Shown here: piece by piece, positions 44,113-55,253 of the stretch
Layout: each line of letters starts with the position of its first letter
Numbering within the stretch: position 1 is the stretch's first letter
Origin: Ampelocalamus luodianensis
Lineage: Eukaryota; Streptophyta; Magnoliopsida; Poales; Poaceae
DNA: 64,000 nucleotides
Reading direction: 5' to 3'
Assembly (NCBI GenBank): GCA_036346255.1
Contig: CM070623.1
Location: 5,808,407 to 5,872,406 of the forward strand
Program-made: the position numbers and the translations under genes
Notes under the pieces: model-generated
What the model was told of the DNA's origin: nothing
Database searches by the model: none
Seen by the model: only the letters and a program-made list of their open reading frames with translations

Positions 44113-45468
44113 ATGGACAAAAGGAGAAAGCTTTTAATTTTTGCTGCTGCTGGATATATGGTTTTGGCAAAGATGGCTATGATTATTGAATCTAGAAAAC
44201 GTAAACGGGATGCAAGGAGAGTAGGAATAACATATGGACCTATGGATGAAAGGGACAGGATGAGACTTGAGTACCTCGACACCAAAATTTGGAAAGACGA
44301 TACAACTTGTGTGAACATGCTAAGACTTAATAGAGCAAAGTTCTTTCGGTTTTGTAACCTTTTTAGGAACCGTGGTTTGCTTGAAGATTCAATCCATATG
44401 TGTGTTGAGCAACAAGTGGCTATGTTTTTAAATACAGTGGGGCATAACCTTAGGAATAGATTAGTTGGAACTAATTTTGATAGATCCGGAGAAACGGTTA
44501 GCCGTTATTTTAACAAAGTACTTCGTGCCATTGGTGAGCTACGAGGGGAACTAATTAGGCCTCCTTCATTGGACACTCCAAGCAAAATAGCAGGGAACCC
44601 AAGGTGGGATCCTTACTTCAAGGTGTGAGGCTCATCCCTACTTCCTTGTAGTTTCTGTAGTAATATAATCTTATCTGACCCCTAATCTTTTTATGATTTT
44701 ATTGAACACATAATAGGATTGTATCGGAGCTATTGATGGCACACATGTAAGAGCCTCTGTTCCTAAGGAAATGGAACACTCCTTTCGTGGTAGGAAGACC
44801 TATGCCACTCAAAATGTAATGGCCGTTGTAGATTTTGATCTCCGGTTCACCTATGTCTTGGCTGGTTGGGAGGGGACGGCACATGATGCTCTAGTTTTAA
44901 GAGATGCTATAGAGCGTGAGAATGGCCTTCGAGTGCCACAAGGTAATAGATTAGTACTACCTCAATTGTCCATAAAAATATTGAAATGTACAAACATGAC
45001 CAACTTGTTTACCATATGTTAGGCAAATTCTACCTAGTTGATGCTGGATATGGAGCCAAGCCGGGATTTTTACCCCCTTTTCGTGGTGTACGGTACCACT
45101 TGAATGAATGGGGGAATAATCCAGTGCAAAATGAGCAGGAGTTGTTCAATCTTAGACATTCATCTCTTCGTGTGACAATAGAGCGTGCATTTGGGTCACT
45201 TAAAAGGAGATTCAAAATTCTTGATGATGCCACTCCATTCTTCCCTTTCCGAACTCAAGTAGACATTGTTGTTGCATGTTGCATCATACACAATTGGGTC
45301 ATACAAGACGGGATCGATGACTTTATTATTACTGATTCTAATTGGCCACACTATAGTCATTCTACAACGTATACTGGTCAAGCAAGTGAGCATGCAGCTA
45401 TGGTCAATTTTAGGCAACAAATTGCAGACCAAATGTGGGCAGATCGTCAAAACAACAATGTTAACTGA
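44113..45468 (+). CDS. PIF/Harbinger transposase (DDE_Tnp_4 type), three exons
   Basis: The enzyme cuts and pastes the element at TAA/TTA targets. Exons inferred from frames and splice sites: 44113-44622, 44717-44942 and 45023-45468, giving 393 residues. Both introns start GT and end AG (44623-44716, 44943-45022) and the joins keep frame. Exon 1 has the helix-turn-helix-like part (MLRLNRAKFFRFCNLFRNRG, QVAMFLNTVGHNLRNR, SRYFNKVLRAIGEL). The catalytic triad is seen as CIGAIDGTHV (Asp), FYLVDAGYG (Asp) and VTIERAFGSLKRRF (Glu). No stops or frameshifts. The partner is the Myb-like gene 0.3 kb downstream. Confidence 0.92.
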
Positions 45469-45491
45469 ATTTGAGTTGTATTTGTTCAATA

Positions 45492-45625
45492 TGAGTTGTA
45501 AGGACGTATTGCTTGTTTTATTTGAGTTGTAAGGACCTATTGCTTGTTTTATTTGAGTTGTAAGGACGTATTGCTTGTTTTATTTGAGTTGTAAGGACCT
45601 ATTGCTTGTTTTATTTGAGTTGTAC
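45492..45625 (+). repeat. 31-bp tandem repeat after the transposase stop
   Basis: About four units of TGAGTTGTAAGGAC(G/C)TATTGC plus CTTGTTTTATT. Alternate units differ at one base (GACG, GACC, GACG, GACC), so the array probably grew by doubling a two-unit block. It lies in the presumed 3' UTR, 24 bases after the stop. Confidence 0.92.
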
Positions 45626-45751
45626 AAACATAATTCATCATGAATTTGAGGTGTATGAACATCTTTCTTGAAGTTAATATTATTCTATGCTTTCTGAGTG
45701 TTTGACATTATCATAATTGTTTGTGTACTTTCTATGTTGCCATGGTAGACA

Positions 45752-46680
45752 ATGGATGAACATGTTGAAGGACTTGGGGGCACTAATGGCCATGCTACAT
45801 GGACATCGGCTCAGTCAGCTTTCATGTTGACTCACCTGGCCAATGTGGTGGCTGGTGGTGCTAAGACATCAAAGGGCTTCAAGAAAGTCCATCTCAATGC
45901 ATGTGCTAGGGCTCTCAATGAAAAGTTCAGCACTATGCGCACTGGTGAGCAAATCAAGAACCATTTGAAAACCTGGTCAAGGAAGTTTGCAAAGATAAAT
46001 AGACTTAGGAAGCTGAGTGCTGCTGGCTGGGATGAAGATAACTTCATTATCACACTTGATGCTGAGCACTACAATAACCATGTGCAGGTATACTTCAATA
46101 CTTGCTCTGCATATAATTGGGGCTTGCTGAAATTTATTTATTTTTCATATACTAGGATCACAAGGCAGATGCTGAGTATCTGAACAAGCCTCTAGACCAC
46201 TATGGTGAGATGCAAACAATATTTGGCAACAGCATGGCTACAGGAAACTTCGAGAAGGACTCAAGTGCAGCTCTAGGTACTAAGGATGGAGGAACTGAAA
46301 CTGATGATGTTCCTGCACATGATGTGAGTGATGGGAGTACTATTCCGGATAATCATGGGGCAACATCTTCTGCAAGCAAGACCAACAAGAGGGCCAAGAT
46401 AGCTGAGATTGAAGACGATGGGCTGATTAGTGCTTTCAAAAGTGTAGGTGAGAACATTGCCAATGCTATAAAGATGGCCGCTAAACCTGAAAATGAATTG
46501 CCTGCAGACTTATTTGACCAATTGAAAAGCCTTCCTGGGTTTGATAAGACCCACATATCTTTCTACTATGCTTATTTGGTGGCTAACCCTCACATTGGTA
46601 AGGCTTTCTACCTCCTGCCGTTCGAGCACAAGCTAGACTGGGTTGCAATGTTCATTAGTGAGAGGTTTCCAGGACAGTGA
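45752..46680 (+). CDS. Harbinger Myb/SANT-like protein, two exons
   Basis: In PIF/Harbinger and Pong-like elements this second protein binds DNA near the TIRs and helps the transposase reach the nucleus. Exon 1 is 45752-46087 and exon 2 is 46156-46680 (intron GTATAC...ACTAG, frame kept), giving 286 residues. Residues about 15-105 form the Myb_DNA-bind_3-like domain (ATWTSAQSAFMLTHLANVV, FKKVHLNACARALNEKF, EQIKNHLKTWSRKFAKINRL, SGAGWDE-like SAAGWDEDNF). A linker with KTNKRAKIAEIEDD follows, with a basic patch. The conserved C-terminus contains LFDQLKSLPGFDKTHISFYY and LPFEHKLDWVAMFISERF. No frame damage. Confidence 0.88.
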
Positions 46681-46689
46681 AGGTGATTT

Positions 46690-46970
46690 GGAGGAGTAGG
46701 ACATTTCTTTTGGTGGAACCACATATAACTATGCACTGTGGTCTAATATTAGGAATGCTATAATTTATGTACTGTCTAATGTCACAAGCCTTGAACTTGC
46801 TATATTGTGTGGCTTGAATTCGATGTATTATGTACGCCTTGGAGGCGTAGGACGTTTCTTTTGGTGGAACCACATATAACTATGCACTGTGGTTTAATAT
46901 TAGGAATGCTATAACTTATGTACTGTCTAATGTCACAAGCCTTGAACTTGCTATATTATGCAAAAAGGAT
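46690..46970 (+). repeat. 151-bp tandem duplication in Harbinger 3' region
   Basis: GGAGGAGTAGGACATTTC (46690) recurs as GGAGGCGTAGGACGTTTC (46841). Both copies continue through TGGTGGAACCACATATAACT to CTTGAACTTGCTATATT. The duplication starts just after the Myb-like gene stop and so may double its polyadenylation region. Confidence 0.88.
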
Positions 46971-47276
46971 CATTTATTCGACATAATTTGATTATGCAAA
47001 AAAAACATCGGAGATGAGCTTCATTTATTCTAGCAAATGTTTGATTCATGCGACAAAAGATTAGTAGCACAGAGGTAACCTTACCAAAAGGTCACCACAC
47101 CTTCTGTCCTATCCCCATCCCTCTATCCAAACTGGTGACTGGGATCATTCCATCCCCTTTTATCCCCTCAACCAAACATAAAATAGGGTCGATCCCATCC
47201 CAGCAACCAAACAAGAACTGGGTTGGTTCCATCCTAGAAATCAGGAATGGGTCCATCCCATCCCACCACGTCTCCA

Positions 47277-47290
47277 AACCAAACACACGC
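47277..47290 (+). repeat. Harbinger right TIR
   Basis: AACCAAACACACGC, followed by TAA at 47291-47293. Confidence 0.88.
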
Positions 47291-47436
47291 TAAGGCGTCG
47301 GAGGCCGGCTGGTGGTGGTGGTGGTGGTGGTGGTCGGGCATGGGGTTCGTCAGCAGCTGCGGCGCGAAGAGGGTGACGAGGTCGGAGCAGAACAGAGGAT
47401 AGGGAGGCCCAGGAGCATAAGCTGCACGCGGTCCAT

Positions 47437-48230
47437 GGCGGCTGCGCAAATGCCCGGGCTGAAGGGACGGCTCCGTCCCTGTTGATATCTTACAGGTAAC
47501 CTACCAAGATTGCGAGAAACTGCACATTGCGGTGCGGATACTAGTATTGCAGATCGAGGGGAATGGTTGGTACGGATACGGAATAGATCCTTAGTTCGTA
47601 CTACCTCCAAACTGTGTTCTGACCCCTGAACGAAGTACCGTACCTCTCAGCAGGAGCTGCTGAATTGAATGCCGCACGTTGAGCAACTAATGGCGCGCAT
47701 CTGGTCCCAGACTTCTTCGCCTAACGACATGGATCCACCGGTGGGGCTGCAAACATCTGACGCAGCCATGATCACATTCACATTACAGGCGATGCGTTTC
47801 AGATTATCGTCCTACTCATGCAGGACTCTCCCATCTCATTGGAGATTGCTACGGCTCCAAAGACAGAGTCAAATCTTCGTAAAGCAATCTCGTACTTTGC
47901 CACGTGCAGGTTGATGTCACCGGCAAATCTTTCCCATCCGACATCAGCCATGATCACATTCACATTGTAGACGATGCCATTTCAGATTACAGCTATCGTC
48001 CTATTCACGCAGGAACCCAAATCAGAGGTGCCTGCAGTATTGTCAGTATTGCCCATTCGGCAGATCAGACGAGACCTAACACAAGGAGACAGCAAACTGG
48101 CAAAGCAAAAGCAGATACTAGAACAGCTTGCTGCTGCTAGGTGTAGTAGAATGAATGGCATGAATAGAATTGGAGTTAGGTTTGTTGGATCAAACGGGAT
48201 GGTCCAGCATCTGAAATAACAGAGCCCATT
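47437..48230. other. Unassigned DNA with a 182-bp-spaced imperfect repeat
   Basis: GCCATGATCACATTCACATT at 47765 recurs at 47947, and both copies are followed within 50 bases by CGTCCTA and CATGCAGGA or CACGCAGGA. A frame at 47974-48219 (KLAKQKQILEQLAAARC) looks helical but was not recognised. No gene is called. Confidence 0.5.
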
Positions 48231-49089
48231 GAATACTCTTGTTGTAATGATATTATGGGATTTTCAACAAGGCTTAAAAATATTACTTCTATGTCGCGAT
48301 CCTTACATAGTCAATTACAATCTACTCCCTCGTGATTCTACTACTCATACTATTGGGTGTCGTATAACTAAACCCTAGCTAATTTGAACTATTAGATGAA
48401 AAGAATAAGTTGCCCATATTAAATTGAGTGCACCATAAAACTCTAATAATAAGTTTGTTATGATGCCAGAAAATCAAGGTTAGCCACATGTCCCAACGTG
48501 GGACGGTTGGGCCCGAATACCAGTCCAGCCTAGCCAGCCCACATATTATTTGGATTTTCGTTGGGTCCAAATAATAAGTTTCGTCTTTTTTGTTTTCTTT
48601 CTGTTGTTCCCGCGAATTACAGGAATTTCTTGGCCCATTGAATGACAGGAATTTCTTCCTGACAGAATTTTATGCAACAGAGCAGTCGTCAATTTAACCA
48701 CGCGGCAGTGTGTTTTGAGCCTATGCGTGAACAAAACTCGGCAGTAGTATTGCAGCGAGTGCAGGGACACACATGTCTACTATAGCAAAATTTAGTGATT
48801 TTACTGTATTCTTTGGTACTGTAGCACTCGGACTAGACCTTTCATTTTTTTTATCTTACGGTGGATACAATACCCAAATGCATGGTACTATGCTCCATAG
48901 GCTAATGCAGAGGATCCGTTTCCCCTTTTGCTTAGGTTCGCGTCCTAGCTACTGCAGCTTCCATAACAACACATCTTGAGGTTGGACAAGCGAACAAAGC
49001 ACTAATTCTGCAAGAGAGTTAGAGAGGTTAATAAAACTTCTTCTCGCAAATCCTTCTCTTTTGTTTGAAGTTTTGTCAATATATTCTTC
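48231..49089. other. No gene seen
   Basis: Ordinary AT-rich sequence without long frames. The final part (about 48980-49089) may be the internal 3' end of the copia element that follows, but no coding motif supports this. Confidence 0.5.
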
Positions 49090-49456
49090 AAGGGGGAGAT
49101 TGTTAGACCATGGTGCGTGGTCAGGGTTTTTGCTGATGAGTAATTAACTTCTGGGTTGTATTGGTATACGAAGAGAATTTGTGCTTTTGTTGAGGCGGTG
49201 TTTGAAACCTTCCGCGGCCCGCTCCAGCGCCTGCGTCATCCCCTCTTGTGGACCATCTGATCAAAATTACACAGCCCGATTGAGATGGAAGGTTCATACG
49301 GTCCGAACGTTCCTAGGCGTTGTGAATTGTCCGATCGAGTTTTAACGGCTCGATTGAGATGAAGCGTTCGGACGATCCGAACGTTTATATCATTTTGGAC
49401 CACCCGATCAAAATCGGATGGCCCCGCTTCGCCGCGCCTTTCCTCATCTTCAAGAC

Positions 49457-49703
49457 CTCCTGTTTTGCAAAGATCACCCTTTTGGTCGTTTTGCAAAGAC
49501 CACCCTTTTGGGGTCATGATCTCCTATTTTGCAAAGAGCACCCTTTTAGTCGTTTTGCAAATGTCACCCATTTTTGGGTCATGACATCCTGTTTTGCAAA
49601 GATCACCCTTTTGGTCGTTTTGTAAAGACCACCCTTTTTGGGTCATGACCTACTGTTTTTCAAAGACCACCATTTTGGTCATTTTGCAAAGACCACCCTT
49701 CTA
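49457..49703. repeat. 64-bp tandem repeat array in the copia LTR
   Basis: Four units begin CTCCTGTTTTGCAAAGA or near variants at 49457, 49521, 49586 and about 49650. Each unit is itself two related halves (TTTTGCAAAGA..ACCCTTTT), ending in GGGTCATGA. Divergence rises towards the last unit. Confidence 0.9.
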
Positions 49704-49725
49704 GACCACCGGAGGTCTTTAAGGT

Positions 49726-49905
49726 CCTCAGGAGCAACCACGTGGACTCATCAAGACCGCCCAAGACCTCCTCAGGAGCACCCACGTGGACTCATCAAGA
49801 CCGCTCAGGACCACCTCAGGAGCAATCACGTGGATATATCTGGACCACTTAGGACCTCCTCAGGAGCACCAACGTGGATCAATCTGGACCACTCAGGACC
49901 TCCTT
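49726..49905. repeat. 44-bp tandem repeat array in the copia LTR
   Basis: CCTCAGGAGCA starts at 49726, 49770, 49814 and 49858, exactly 44 apart. Each unit continues with CACGTGGA(C/T) or AACGTGGA and ends in a GACC-rich part. The array follows the 64-bp array with only about 20 bases between. Confidence 0.92.
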
Positions 49906-50810
49906 AGGACCTCTTCAGGTTCTCCCTTCAAGACCTCCATAGAGGTCTTGTCAGAACCACCTAGGAGGTCTTTCGAGTTCTGTAGCGAGGAGGTCTTCCA
50001 AGTACTGTAACAAGGAGGTCTTTAAAGGACCTCCCAAGTGGTCTTCAAGGACCACTCAGGTGGTCTGAACAATATACTTTTCATGGATATTGTTGAAGTG
50101 ATCGTAGACTTCAAGGTTGATCTGAGTAGTGGTTATTGGAGCATGAGAGTGTGTTATGGGTGTGTGAACTAATGTTGGTCAAGTTGGAGAACTTGTGTCT
50201 GGTATATGTTCTTTGGTCTTTACATGTGCAGGTTGAGCGTGCAGACGATCATAGTCGATGACGAGGAAGATCAGGACTAGGATGGGGAAATTTAAGGTTC
50301 AAGCGGTTTAGGATGTCACGAGGTGTTTGGACTCACGCTGGAGCACGTGGAGACCAAAGGTGATTGCATGGAGCACGTAGAAGCTTCGGGAGATGTAGTC
50401 CTGAAGGCTTACGACGTGTGAGTAGATATGGAAGGAATTCCATACCTGGTAGGTTTAAGAGATATTGGAAAACCTGTGTTTGGAAGGGTTTCAGGTCCCC
50501 TGATTTTCGAAAGAGATAGGATTCGTGTCCGTGTCGTTGAGGACACGGTTAGGGTCCTAGGCTGTAGATAGAGACAGGGTTAGGTGCTAACCCCATGGCT
50601 TTTGTAGGAAATTGTAGACGAAGGCTTTGGAGTTTTCATGCTAGGATTTGAGGGGTGCTATCGGAGCGCTTTGTAGACATACAAATCAAGTTTGAGAAAT
50701 AAAGGTAAGATCTATTCTCCTCTTGTCTTTTCTGACGGTTGGTTTGTTTTGATTGCCAAGAAAATCGGTATAATCATTCACCCTCTCTGATTGCGCTATA
50801 CGATCCTACA

Positions 50811-53800
50811 ACCTCCCAGGAGCAGTATACACACACCGTTCACAAAACAATATCAATATCAATGCCATACAACAATATTTCATTACCGTAGTCACAAAAG
50901 GTTACAACAAATCATCATAACTTCAGTTTCATACATACAGCCGGCCGGCCAAATAGCAATAATAAAAGTACTAAGAGTTGTAGCGGAAATATAGCTATAA
51001 GATGACACCAAAAGAAAAGCCGACCGGTTTGCCCTTACCCACAAGACAACCTGACCGGAAACCTCCTCTGCAACAATTAAGCAATACAACTGAGTACAAA
51101 AATTGTACTCGCAAGACTTACAAATAAGAAACCTATACATAGCTACATGCAAGCTGAATCAACGGAGACACCATAGGGTTCATTTTAAGCGCAAAGCAGT
51201 ATTTCATTTGCAATAGTGTAATAGATTGAAGGCAATTTAACAAATCTGTTTTTATTTGATTAAATAATAGCGGGACAACATTTATAAACATAAATAACAT
51301 CCTGGAGGTGACTTCCCAACAGCCACCACAATATAGCACAAATTACCCATTCGTACCACCCGAAGTCAAAGTTTTATCGAAAATGTTGTAGTCTAATTCT
51401 TGCGAGAAATAACCAAATATGTCCATGACCTAGGACGAGGCTATTCGAATAGATTATACCCTGTAGGGGTGTACAACTTTACCCACATGTTAGACCGCTT
51501 TTCGCCAAGCTATAGAGCACACTTCCTTAGGTATGCCGACAAGGCTAAGTCCTACGAGACGCTTTCCAATGGAATGGATTAATTAAGAGCCGCACGTATG
51601 GGGGTTAACCCTCTGCAAACCGCCCATCACGGGCTCCCCCGGAGGACCCACACGCTGTGTCGGACACATTGGCCTAGCCTTAGCAACTGCTGATTCTCCT
51701 CGGGCGAGGGAACAAAAATCCGAAACCCACCCTGCACATTCCCAATTACAACAGAATATCAGAACATTTTTCACCTAACATCTATCACCAGTGACTCATT
51801 AATTAACACCTCTCAAAGTACTGAATCAAGAGGGTTTCCATATGCTCTCATGTGGTTGCACGCAAAGATACTTGGATCAATGGCGCAAGTAATTTGCTCC
51901 TTATTGACTCGGGCACCAAGCACACACTCAACAATCACACCATCCCACCAATGTGCCCAAGTCTAAAATATTTTATTTTCAGTTTTAGTTTTTCCAAATA
52001 CAATTATATACATGAGTACCCTGACCCAAGTAATTATAGTGATGAAAGTATGACCATCGCTGAAGCGATGATCCCCATGCTACCGTTCTAGGCATTGCTA
52101 AGCGACAACAACTCGTATATTATGAGTGACTAGAGCTCATCCATCGAGCTCTACATCACAGTGGATATAAACCTAGGCTCAGTGGTAAAGGATAAACATT
52201 TACCTATAGTTTATGCATCTATTTAGGATCAACTACTCGAACGATAATTTAAATATCAAAATATAGCATGCATACATACACTTTGCAAACAAGATAATAT
52301 AATTTGAAAGTAATGGGATCACCATGACCAAAAGAAAACTGCTTGCCTGGCTGGAGATAACTTTCTTACTGCACAGGATCACTCTCGTATTCAATAGAAT
52401 CGTCGGAACCTATCGAAAGAATCGAGAAGAACAAATAAGAACAAATAATGTTGAATAAAACCCAAAAATTCAAAAGCACCCAAAAATCATGAAATTCACA
52501 CAGAAGGTAGAGCATGATTTTAAATAAATTTAAAAATAAAAATAATTTTATTTGGATGATGCATATAAAAGTTATAGCCTAAACAATTTTACCGAGAAAG
52601 AAAATCAAAGAAATCACTTTTGGTTACTGTTCATGCAAAAAAATTCAGAGAGTTGGTGAACATGACAATTTAATGTAGACAGAGTATGACATTCTAAGAA
52701 CAAAAAAATGTGTTCACTTCATTTGGAGTTAAAATGAATTTTTTATAATTTTTTAAAGTCATGAAAGTACTGAACAATTCATATGTAAAATAAGATTTTC
52801 AGAGACGATAACATGCTCAAAACCTATTCTACATTAAATTATACTAACAGAGAAACCCAACAAAATTGAGTTCACTCTATTTGGAGTTACAGAGAAATAC
52901 TTATGCATTTTGCAAATTAAAACAATCTTTACTGCAAGAAATAATGCTAACCCAAAAGTTATTTTATTAACAACATTTCTGGAACAATAACAAACCTCAA
53001 GCCAATTTTGGATTAAAGTACATTTAAAATAGAAACCAATAAAATTTGAATCATCCGAAAAGGAGTTAAAATGAATTAGTTATGCATTTTTGAAGTTAAT
53101 TGTATTTTCAGTGTACAAATAAACCATTTCAAAATTTCTATTAGCATTTAGTACTTTTCTTACTGAGTACTTACATACACTTTGGAAACAAAATAATAGA
53201 ATTTGAAAGTAATGTGATCAACATGATCAAAGGAAAACTGCTTGCCTTGCTGGAGATAACTTTCTTACTGCAGAGGATCACTCTCGTATTCAATAGAATC
53301 GTCGGAACCTATCGAAAGAATCGAGAAGAACAAATAAGAACGAATAATGTCGAATATAACATAAAAATTCAAAATAATCCAAAAATCATGAAATTCACAC
53401 AAAAGGTAGAGTATGATTTTAAATGAATTTAGAAAGAAAAATCATTTGATTTGGATGATGCATGCAAAAGTTATAGCATAAACAATTTTATCTGGAAAGA
53501 AAATCAAATAAATCACATTTGGTTACTGTTCATGTGAAAATTTCTAGAGAGTTGGTGAACATGATAATTTAATGGTAGACAAAGCATGAAATTCTAAGAA
53601 CAACAAAAATTTGTTCACTTCATTTGGAGTTAAAATGAATTTCTTATGATTTTTAAAGTCATGAAAGTAGTGAACAATTGATATGTAAAATAAGATTTTC
53701 AGAGACAGTAATATGCTCAAAACCTATTCTACATTAAAGTATACTAACAGAGAAACCCAACAAAATTGAGTTCACTGTTTGGAGTTACAGAGAAATACTT

Positions 53801-55253
53801 ATGTATTTTTCAAATTAAAACAATTTTTAGTGCAAAAAATAATGCTAACCCGAAAGTTATTTTATTAACAACATTTCTAGAATAGTAATAAGCCTCAAGG
53901 CAATTTTGGATTAAACAACATTTAAAATAGAAACCAACAAAATTTGAATTATCCGAAAAGGAGTTAAAATGAATTCGTTATGCATTTTTGAAGTTAATTG
54001 TATTTTCAGTGTACAAATAAACCATTTCGGAATTTCTATTAGCATTTAGTACTTTTCTTACCGAGTGCTGAGCTAGCCGCAGCTACTGACCAGTGGGGCC
54101 CAATGAATAGTGTATTTTTCATTTTAATTTCTGATTAAAGTGTTTGCTGACAGGTGGGCCCCATCCGTCATAGACATAGTGCACATGCACAGCGCATGGA
54201 CCGGACACTAATGCACGGGTCCACCGGTCCACGGCCTGTGAGCTAAACCACTTAAAATCCCTGGGTCCACCTGTCATCAACTCGAGGACAATCAATTACG
54301 TGGCTAAACTCTGATTTCCGATAGAGATCTGCAATTAAAGGCTAATGATTGCACTTAAGTCCTAATGATAAAGCTATAGTGTCGGTTGGAAATCCGACAA
54401 CAAGAGCTCTGGCTTCACCGGAGCCTCGCCGGTGTTCCCGGCTACGGCGGCGCGAACCAAGGGTATGAACGGAACCACAAAAGTTGTGCGCACCTAACGT
54501 AAGTGGTTTTGGCGGCTGAGGTGGGCTAGAACGGCGGCGAGCCGGAGAGGGGCAGCAGTGGTTCTACGGTGAACATGCCTGCACGAGTAGAGCTCTGCAG
54601 TGTGCATTTCAGCGGGTGCCTGAGCATCTATGAGACCCAGGGAGGTTACCTGAGCAACAGGGAGGAGCAGAGATAGTTGGAGGTTGACTGGCGACGAAGA
54701 GGTCCACGGCAGCGATTAGGCTCGACGAGAAGGGGTTGCCCTGAGCAAAGAGAGGAACAAATAGCTGATGGAGAAGCTTAAGGGAGGTACTTAGATGGTG
54801 TAAATGTAGGGAATTCGGGAATGCCTTGTCGGATCGACAAGGAGATAAAAAGGGATCTTGTCGGCCGAAAATGGAGGAAGCTCAAAATCCACGAGCTCCG
54901 GTGACACATTGCCCAAATTAGTTAAGGGGTTTTCAAAGTCATACCTAAAGACACAATATAACGCGCAAAATTGATGATAATATTCACTGGAATGCACAAA
55001 GGCACGGTGATGTCCTTGCGGTGCACGCTTCAAAGCCGCTGAGGGCACGACTGTGGTCCGAAGGCTACAAGGCAATGTAGGAGTGGGCATTAGCCAAAAT
55101 GGAGATGGTATAGAAGGGTGAGTATGAGGGACAACAAAGGTTTGAGCTTACCCGGGCGATGGACAAGAGAGAGCGTCTTCTCCCTCAGCCACCGAGAGGG
55201 AGAATGGCTAAGAAAGGAGGGGTGCGGGACAACTTAAGCTCGGGTAATGGACG
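50811..55253 (-). repeat. Partial gypsy LTR, minus orientation, related to the E2 LTR
   Basis: It contains the conserved LTR block on the minus strand (51421-51487, with CTATTCGAATAG). At 55140-55200 the minus strand reads CATTCTCCCTCTCGGTGG, then GAGGGAGAAG and GGGTAAGCTC, as in the E2 LTR at about 24590-24680. Neither normal LTR end is present: the left side meets the copia LTR and the right side meets the start of E3, so it is an older LTR cut by both. ORFs inside are not convincing. Confidence 0.7.
52270..54066. repeat. 899-bp tandem duplication within the partial gypsy LTR
   Basis: CTGGAGATAACTTTCTTACT at 52351 recurs at 53250. The copies stay alignable over about 0.9 kb (for example GAATCGTCGGAACCTATCG, AGAGAAACCCAACAAAATTG and AAAAGGAGTTAAAATGAATT in each). 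They differ by scattered substitutions and small indels, so the duplication is not very recent. Confidence 0.9.

Larger units (their letters stand above)
42991..47290 (+). mobile_element. PIF/Harbinger DNA transposon, full length, 4.3 kb
   Basis: The TIRs are GGATGTGTTTGGTT (42991-43004) and AACCAAACACACGC (47277-47290), differing at two terminal positions. The 3-bp target duplication TAA (42988-42990, 47291-47293) is the PIF/Harbinger hallmark. Subterminal regions are rich in GGGATGG/CCATCCC words. Inside are the two genes autonomous members need: a DDE transposase and a Myb/SANT-like protein, both on the plus strand and both with open exons and good splice sites. It may be autonomous, or only recently silenced. 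Confidence 0.92.
42930..47436 (-). pseudogene. Possible host gene relic split by the Harbinger insertion
   Basis: On the minus strand an ATG at 47434-47436 opens MDRVQLMLLGLPI, a short hydrophobic stretch like a membrane anchor. A one-base frame change gives LFCSDLVTLFAPQLLTNP, then a His run and QPASDAL up to the Harbinger border (47291). On the far side of the element the same frame stays open (LQPDDPSADATASAHA) to about 42930, followed by a good splice donor GTAAGT (42924-42929). Continuity across the insertion supports a once-contiguous exon. The family was not recognised; it could also be chance. Confidence 0.3.
49090..50810 (+). mobile_element. Ty1/copia 3' end: PPT and 1.7-kb LTR
   Basis: AAGGGGGAGAT (49090-49100) precedes TGTTAGACCATGG (LTR start 49101). 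The LTR end is taken at CGATCCTACA (50810), giving TG...CA termini. CACCCTCTCTGATTGCGC just before the end resembles the 3' ends of long copia LTRs. No copia coding region or 5' LTR is present, so this is a truncated element or a solo LTR with a remnant PPT. It lies next to, and probably inserted in, the gypsy LTR that continues at 50811. Confidence 0.65.

Noticed and set aside
49638..49907. 89-codon frame in the copia LTR
   Set aside because: It is produced by the 64-bp and 44-bp tandem arrays staying open; no conserved domain.
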